Below, piece after piece: positions 58,001 through 64,000 of a stretch of 64,000 nt of DNA (its first letter is position 1; each line of letters starts with the position of its first letter). The notes under the pieces are model-generated. The model was not told the origin of the DNA. It was given only the letters and a program-made list of their open reading frames with translations, and made no database searches. Position numbers and translations under genes: made by a program. The DNA is from Nemania diffusa (Eukaryota; Ascomycota; Sordariomycetes; Xylariales; Xylariaceae), in NCBI GenBank assembly GCA_038501195.1, contig JBBPUQ010000010.1, positions 1,257,501-1,321,500 on the forward strand, given 5' to 3'.

Positions 58001-60929
58001 GGCTATAAGTTCGTATTCAAATTACACCTAAAAAAACACGAGCACTCCGCTGGTCACCGATGCGCCTAGGCGTGGTTTGTTGTGTAGAGAAGCTCTTCAA
58101 TAGGTGTTGGGTATGGTTCGCTGCTAGTCACAAGCTCTGAATGCAACGACTGCAGGATGGTAGCGGACTGATGGACGGTGTGGTTGGAGAAGGGTGGGAT
58201 GCGGTCGGTTGGACGTGGTGAGGTACAGTATCGGACGAAAAGCGAAGGCGGGACGATGGACTGATTCTATCGACGTAAATGCAAATGCAGGAAGGATCGG
58301 TCTTCGATGTCGATGCTGATGCTGATGATGATGAGCAAAGCTGTCGAAGCAGGTAGGTGGAGCTTGCAGTGGCGCTTGGGCGGGTGTCGCGGTAGGTTCC
58401 GCGTCACCAGCGAGCGAGCGACCTTACCTACCTAGGAGGTGGATGACAGCGGTTGCAGCGAGAAGGAGCGGCTATAGCAACGGCAGCGACAGCGGCAGTA
58501 GCGACGATGGCAATCGTGGTGGTGATGAAGCTGGAGCATAAACATGGGCATCACCTTTTACTGCTACCACAGTACTTGTACTTGTTCGCGATACAGCTAT
58601 GAACCCGGCGTTAGAGGATTGAGCTTAGGTAGCAAGGCGTGCGAGAAGCTAGTAGGTAGCTGGAATCTTGGAAGGATTGACGACCTGGTTTCCGGTTTCC
58701 AGGCTGAAGAGACCCCGATTTGGATGGAGATGGCAATGACAATAGGGTGGCACTTTACCTAGGGTGCCCAAGGTATGGCAATGTACATGACAATGCAACT
58801 TCCAACGACAAGGTGAGCCGGAGGATATAGACAGTAGGGAGGGAAAGAAGGGAATAGGTGAGCGGGAACAACTTGACGGTCGGTCAAGGACAGGACGGTG
58901 ATAAGTGGTGTCGGCCGGCTGCCGGATTGGCTTATACGAAAAGTAATTCGTTTCGGGTGCTGGCGGGTCACAGGCTCAGCACCTCGTTGGTTTTTCGTTT
59001 TGACGCGGTGCCTACCTACCTAGATTAGGTAGCAAATAACCGTAGATAGAGAGCAGAAGCTTAAGCAAGCCTGACCAAACAAGTCAGTCTGCACTACCTC
59101 CCATAGAGCGGGTGGTTGGGGAGACAGGGGAGGTTATTATGGGGACTGCTAGCAGCTAGGCAGAGCTAGGTAATGTACCTGCCTAGGTAAAATCCGGTAA
59201 ATATACCTAAATGTACGTACAGTGCAGAATACGCCCACTGTAGATCTTTTCCCTACCTTATATAAGTACCTACATGAGTACATGTCTCTCTATCAAGAGC
59301 ACTGTATTGTTCCGTACTACTACTGTACTCAGGCCCCCATCTTGTCATAATGCCGGCACTTCTTCTACCTCTGCATCAATCAGCTGGCGCATTTTTGACA
59401 CTCAAAGTGGGGCATGTGCCTGTCGTACTGTATTATAGCTCCGATTTGTTATCACGAGTTGTCATCGTCAGGTCGATACTCTCAGCCACACTCCACAGTT
59501 GAGAGCCACATGATATTTCTTGATACCACACACACACACACTTAGATAGGATATCGGAATCAACTGTACATGTCTACAACACCACTTGTCTCTGGCTATC
59601 CACTCCACAACTTTATTGAAGATATTTCCTCTATCCTCATGCTACGTGTTGATAATTAGAGCTTCGCTAACAATATATTTTTTTTCGAAGTACGCAGCTT
59701 ACATGGTTCGTCGTACGACACAACGCTGCATGGAACTAAGTTAGCACCGGCCTCTTCTAGCACTTTGTGAAAGCGCCGTTGGGGATAAATAAACCGGTAG
59801 CTGCACTCTGACTCGACATCTCATCACGCCATGTATAAAAACGGGGTGTCTACCAACTTTCCAAAACCTCACGTTGGAAAGTTATATAGAAGACGCAACT
59901 CTCGTTTGCATCACGGAAGAATTGCGACCCGACCCAACCTATACAGATGATATGATAAAGCCGGCGGGATACTCAACACACTGTATTTTCAGTACCAAGT
60001 CAACCTCAGGCAGCCGGAATCAGGGCTGTGCACGATAAACTGTGAGTGCACACCCTCTATGTTGAAACTAGTGTTGCTGCTCCCCACCACCACGAGGTAC
60101 TAGGCCAACGAAGTGGGCCAACGACGTAGGACATCGCTTTCTTTCTTTTTTTCATGTATCGGGTTTTGCATCGGATCGGGCGAACAAGTTCAAATATCTC
60201 ATATGCCAAGCTCTTTTTCGGCTTGCAGCGAGCGAATGCTGCTGGTTTTGTGGTAATGAGTAGAGAGTACTCTAGATACACGAAACCATCTCATTACAGA
60301 AACAAATCAGCAACAATTCAAGCTTGAAAGTGTGCGTAGGATAGCATGTACCCCTATTTTTCTAAGACTATCTATATACTGCTTTTGGTTTAATCGATAG
60401 TTTATACAGTTGTTACAAAAGTAGGTTCTTCTTAATATCCGTCGAAAACTACATAAGCAGCAGGTCAAACAATGGACAAGCGATTAGAATACCTTGGCCC
60501 TAAATGCATATCTTCTTTTATTTCTTATGAGTCTCTTTGACAAGCTAATTTGTCGACGATATACTAAACAGTGTGTGAAGCCGATTACTCAATCAGACTG
60601 TGTATTTTGCACTGTATCTACGGCTGCTGCGGGAAGACCCCTCTATTATCTATTATCCATTCAGATATCTTGATGATGACCTCAAGTGGCTTACAAGCTA
60701 CAAGTCTAGCTACATAATTCTCAATATTAAAATAAAGCATTCTTCCGTCGGCTAGGTGGCAGTTTTATATATATTGACATTTTGTAGTGACCTCTAGCAC
60801 CTAGGACGAGTCTGTGCACTTATTTCACTTCGGTGACATACAGCCCTTTTCGCCTCACTTCTTTAGTCCATCGCTCTGAGGCTCAGGAACTCATCCCATC
60901 ACGAGCATCTCTTACGCCTACAGAAAATA
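58001..60929. other. 2.9-kb intergenic region
   Basis: The part next to VAC8 (58001-58500) should hold its promoter and leader; it contains GATGCTGATG-like and GCAGCG-like imperfect trinucleotide repeats. A (CA)8 run lies near 59526-59541 and TACCTA tracts at 59011-59030. Small frames (58544-58762, 58759-58971, 60057-60281) have no features. The last few hundred bases are the GH16 upstream region. Confidence 0.5.
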
Positions 60930-62108
60930 ATGTCATTCCTTAACCAACTAAAACAGAAAGCGGAGGACTTGAACAGGAAGCACAATCTTCTGCCAATTGG
61001 CCAGAACGCGTCACCGCAGCCATACGGCGCTCCTCCGCCACCCCATCAACCGCAGCATTACTACCCAGGAAACCAGCCGTATCCGGCTCAGCCTCAGGGG
61101 CAATGGCAATGGCAGCAACCGCCCCCAGGAAACTGGCAATCGTCTCCGCCCCCTCAATGGCAGCAGCAGCAGCAGCAATCTCCCGCCCCTCCGCCTCAGC
61201 CAAACTATAGCACCCGCCCCGGCGGGCCACCTCCCATCCCCTCACACTCCAGACCCCCTGCCAGCCCGGCCACGGACTCTAGTAGTAGTAACGGCCCACG
61301 GGTCTACTGGCGCCCCAACTTCAGCCCGGACATCCCGGTATCGCAGGAGTTCGAGCACAAGCAAGGCCACGGCGAGCCCTGGGGCTGGGGCAACAACGAG
61401 CTCGAGAACTACACCTCCTCCCCCACGAACAGCTTCCACACGCCCGACGGCAAGCTCGTGCTGCGCGCCGTCGCGCAGCCGCGGCACCCGGACCCCGAGG
61501 CGCGGCACACGTCGGCGCGGCTCGTGAGCCGCGCCACGCTCGGCCGCCGCGACGGGTGCCTGACGGCGTGGCTCTCGCTGCCGTGCGCCGAGGGCGTGTG
61601 GCCCGCCTTCTGGTGCCTGCCGCGCGAGCCCTTCGTGTGGCCGCACGAGGGCGAGATAGATATCGCCGAGAGCTGGAACGGCGACTGCCAGAACCACTCG
61701 TGTCTGCACTGGGGGTTCTACAGCGCCGAGGACGCGCGGAAGCACCTGGTGCGCACCACGCACGTCCCGGACATGCCGCGCCGGCCGGTGCGGTTTGATT
61801 TCGCGTGGCAGTGCGGTGGGACGGGGGTTAGAGGGGATGGAAAGTCGGAGGGAGGGGGGAGGCTTATGTGGTTTGTTGATGGGCGCCCGGTCATGAAGAA
61901 TTTGATGCCCCCTGGAACGAGGCCGATTGAGGATTGGACTATCCTGCTTAATATCGCGATGGGCGGTAATGTGTGTCAGGGGAAAGCTCCTCAGGAGGGT
62001 GCGTATGACATGGTGGTACATAGTCTACAGATGAGCGAGGCACCCGATGGTGGGTGGGCAAGGTTTGACAGTGATTGGCAACATTGTGTTGATGGTGCTG
62101 TCATGTGA
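60930..62108 (+). CDS. GH16-domain protein without signal peptide
   Basis: This intronless gene encodes 392 residues. The first ~25 residues (MSFLNQLKQKAEDLNRKHNL) form an amphipathic helix, not a signal peptide. A ~100-residue linker rich in Pro, Gln, Ser and Trp follows. The GH16 domain starts near residue 130: VYWRPNFSPDIPVSQEFEH, WGWGNNELENYT, GKLVLRAV, GVWPAFWCLP, the catalytic HEGEIDIAESWNG (Glu-x-Asp-x-x-Glu), LHWGFYS and WTILLNIAMGGN. All three catalytic acids are present. It is closer to bacterial-type beta-1,3-glucanases (laminarinases) than to the membrane-anchored GH16 at 42 kb. The domain is much more GC-rich than the linker. Without a leader it would be cytosolic or leave the cell by an unconventional route. 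Confidence 0.92.
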   Translation: MSFLNQLKQKAEDLNRKHNLLPIGQNASPQPYGAPPPPHQPQHYYPGNQPYPAQPQGQWQWQQPPPGNWQSSPPPQWQQQQQQSPAPPPQPNYSTRPGGPPPIPSHSRPPASPATDSSSSNGPRVYWRPNFSPDIPVSQEFEHKQGHGEPWGWGNNELENYTSSPTNSFHTPDGKLVLRAVAQPRHPDPEARHTSARLVSRATLGRRDGCLTAWLSLPCAEGVWPAFWCLPREPFVWPHEGEIDIAESWNGDCQNHSCLHWGFYSAEDARKHLVRTTHVPDMPRRPVRFDFAWQCGGTGVRGDGKSEGGGRLMWFVDGRPVMKNLMPPGTRPIEDWTILLNIAMGGNVCQGKAPQEGAYDMVVHSLQMSEAPDGGWARFDSDWQHCVDGAVM

Positions 62109-62254
62109 TGCTTGCGATTCTATTTTAAAGCATAATAGGGTATTCAGCACACAATGAATGATACATAGAGGGCTCTCTCTCTCTGCATCCTCCCCGCTGC
62201 ACTGTCTGTCTTGATGCCTGGTTCTTTACTCTATTCGCACTTATCTCTGTGAGC

Positions 62255-62853
62255 CTACAATGCATCTGGTTCGCCCTGCTCGTACGTGGTGACTATCTCG
62301 GTACGCGCGAGAATACCTGACCCGTGGTCGGGTTTCTCCTTGGTTCTAGAATAGCCAGCTGATGCGAAGGTCCCGCTGCCATTTTGCCATGGCTCATTCT
62401 GCCGCCGGGGAGTGTCGTCCACGCTGGATGTCCCAACAATACCATTTTCTGCTCTGGACATGTTGCTGAGTTGATAATCCTTTTTGCCGTCTGAGCGCTC
62501 ATTCGTTATATCAACCCACCTAGTGAGGCCTGAGCGGCGCGAAAGCGTGACAACGTAATCACGAGCTTTAGCGAAGATGGGACCCAAGATGGGAAGGCTG
62601 CAGACCGTCATGGCAATGTTGACCTCGATGGTAGACCACAAAAGCGTTAGAGTGACATCAGCGAGGAAGTCCGGGTTGTCAGCCATCTCATACGATGTCG
62701 CGAGATAGAAGTATAGGCGGACTACTCCGGCGCCGGTGGTGCTTCATTTCGATTAGTTCCCGTGCAGAATCTACTAAGGGTGAGCGTAAAGCAGACTCAC
62801 AAGAACCCAAGAGCAACGATGGCCGTTACGGCGACCATTTTTCTATTATCCAT
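62255..62853 (-). pseudogene. 3' half of a rhodopsin-domain membrane protein gene
   Basis: Two exons, 62853-62801 and 62741-62255, joined by a 59-nt intron, code for 179 residues that match only the C-terminal part of a fungal rhodopsin-domain (PTH11-like) protein. The matching parts are a helix (MVAVTAIVALGFF), the GAGVVRLYF segment, a last helix (LWSTIEVNIAMTVCSLPILG) and a polar tail. The first four helices and the WADDY-type signature are missing. Directly upstream on this strand lies a piece of another gene in the opposite direction, so the loss is real and not a missed exon. The first exon could in theory start translation at its own ATG, but a three-helix product is unlikely to work. 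The remaining frame is undamaged. Confidence 0.72.
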
Positions 62854-62857
62854 CTAA

Positions 62858-63211
62858 AGGGGGCAGTCACGCGCCTGGAATCATATCAGTCATTGCCTCG
62901 ACGAGTTGCGGCGCCAGATCGTGTGTGACGCCGACGACACGGCGCGGGCGACCGACCGACGGGCAGAGGTCGCCGCCGGGATCGGGCAGCACCGGATGTG
63001 TCGGAGCTGGGATGCGCTGGAGGCGTTTGCAAAACGTCACACGGCCTGCTACAAGCGTCCCAGCAACACAAAGTAACAGGAGTCAAAGAAACTAGAACTG
63101 TTCAAGTACTGCCCCCCTAGAAGCGGGTCCGTCGTTACAGATGAATATGTCCCGACGGACGAGATTATGGAGGGCTTGCCGGCGGAGTCCATAGGATATG
63201 TCGAAGAGTAG
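62858..63211 (+). pseudogene. 3' remnant of a UstYa-like (DUF3328) gene
   Basis: The frame is open from 62858 and keeps the second HxxHC motif of the UstYa family (HISHCLDELRR), followed by the usual Cys (QIVCDADDT) and the CRSWDALEAF element. UstYa-type proteins are oxidases acting in ring closure of fungal ribosomal peptides and related metabolites. The 5' portion, with the membrane helix and first HxxHC motif, is absent: the sequence there is antisense to the rhodopsin-domain remnant. The frame is broken by TAA at 63074-63076 and then continues open in the same register to 63211. The stop could come from CAA by a C-to-T change, or could be the natural end. No start codon or complete gene is present, and no precursor-peptide gene is seen nearby. 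Confidence 0.68.
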
Positions 63212-63849
63212 GCCGATTCACATTGACCTATTCTATTATCTAGTTGTCAATTAAGGGGGACAGGAACGAAAATACTGTATCAGGGCGTCATATATCTAAC
63301 GAAATGATCAAGTGAAATTATAGCAACGTTTTATGGCACCGAGGATATTATCCCGCTCATTAATAATATATCTACTTTGTTAACCTTGCCCATTTAAGTC
63401 AGAACCCCTACCTCTGTGACTTATCTGTCAATCGCCGCCTACACGCAATATAGGCGTAAGAGATAACATCAGCAAAGCTGATGAATAGCCGCATTTCTAG
63501 GAAAGCTATGGTCGATGCAAGTTGGTTAGGGGTATTATGGAAGAGGGACCGCTGGTCTGACAGTTCACTATCTCCTCGATCCCCCTTCTGGCATCCTCCT
63601 GGCCCTTAAGAGGCACGAGGGAACCACTCCGCCAACGCCCTCTACGGCGCAGGCTCTCAACCTAGTATAGACTCTATGCTCGTGGCTAGCGGGGCGTCAA
63701 AAGTACGATGCGTTATGTCAAGCAATGGAGACTATCACGGCGGGTGGTTAAACGAGCGAGTTATATTGATGATCAACAACACGAATGATAGACAAGCTTC
63801 TTTACAACATTGAAGGCACCCTTCCTCCGCTAGTAGCCAACTCAGAATC
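63212..63849. other. Intergenic region, no gene seen
   Basis: It contains the 3' flank of the gene that enters from the right end and the flank of the UstYa-like remnant. No open frame of note is present. Confidence 0.5.
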
Positions 63850-64000
63850 CTACTTCTTTGCGATATCGACCTCATCCTCGCTGCGCTTGAAGGCGTCAGC
63901 GACGTCGATATCGCCGTTAGCCTTTCCTGGAATAATAATTTAGCTCTACCAATTTGTCTGGTAGCAGAACAGTGCGCTTACCGGTCGGGAGAGCGGCAAC
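63850..64000 (-). CDS. 3' end of an unrecognised gene, runs off window
   Basis: Exon pieces 64000-63982 and 63926-63850, joined across a 55-nt intron (donor GTAAGC, acceptor TCCAG), code for the last 31 residues of a protein whose start lies beyond the window. The visible part ends in DAFKRSEDEVDIAKK and is highly charged. The intron and the clean stop support a real gene. I do not recognise it from so little sequence. Confidence 0.55.

Noticed and set aside
61242..62021. 259-codon minus-strand frame
   Set aside because: It is antisense to the GC-rich GH16 domain; no domain or splice context.

Overview
The window is nuclear DNA of a filamentous ascomycete (Pezizomycotina, most likely Sordariomycetes). 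The evidence is short GT-AG introns of about 46-230 nt with CTAAC/CTGAC branch sites, fungal-specific families (DUF3684, PTH11-like rhodopsin-domain proteins, 2EXR, UstYa/DUF3328), fungal wall enzymes (GH16, GH76), dispersed TACCTA/TAGGTA tracts between genes, and a transposon decayed to almost pure A+T in the manner of repeat-induced point mutation (RIP). I rebuilt gene structures by joining open frames at splice sites. All full-length models below add up to whole codons.

Layout. 0-9 kb: 3' part of a DUF3684 gene, a DHX37/Dhr1 ribosome-biogenesis helicase, and a proteasome assembly chaperone 3 gene. 9-14 kb: three soluble metabolic enzymes (an isopenicillin-N-synthase-like 2OG-Fe(II) oxygenase, a HAD phosphatase and a cyclase-family protein). 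14.7-16.7 kb: calcineurin catalytic subunit. 17.09-19.83 kb: a 2.74-kb AT-rich DNA transposon fossil with 140-bp terminal inverted repeats and a TA target duplication, 376 bp upstream of the calcineurin start codon. 20.8-26.8 kb: a polyol/sorbose-type short-chain dehydrogenase, an 11-exon trimethyllysine dioxygenase (carnitine synthesis) and a PTH11-like seven-helix receptor. 26.8-32.4 kb is gene-poor, with one unrecognised two-helix membrane protein.

32.4-38.6 kb: a membrane-anchored PhoD-type phosphatase, a p24 cargo receptor and the spliceosomal SNW/SKIP/Prp45 protein. 39.4-40.1 kb: two identical tRNA-Thr(AGT) genes in inverted orientation. 42-45.4 kb: a membrane-anchored GH16 glucanase and a 2EXR protein. 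46.8-55.4 kb: TIM22, a NAP-family histone chaperone, a GPI-type GH76 mannanase, mitochondrial IF3 and inner-membrane protease IMP1. 55.9-58 kb: VAC8. 60.9-62.1 kb: a second GH16 protein without a signal peptide. 62.2-63.2 kb: two 5'-truncated gene remnants head to head (a rhodopsin-domain gene and a UstYa-like gene). The last 150 bases hold the 3' end of an unrecognised gene.

Most genes are independent housekeeping units. Functional themes that recur are mitochondria (TIM22, IF3mt, IMP1, the TML dioxygenase) and the cell wall and surface (two GH16, GH76, PhoD, PTH11-like). I see no convincing biosynthetic cluster, CRISPR array or new multigene system. The most unusual items are the transposon whose inverted repeats escaped the mutation that erased its interior, and the remnant junction near 62.86 kb.
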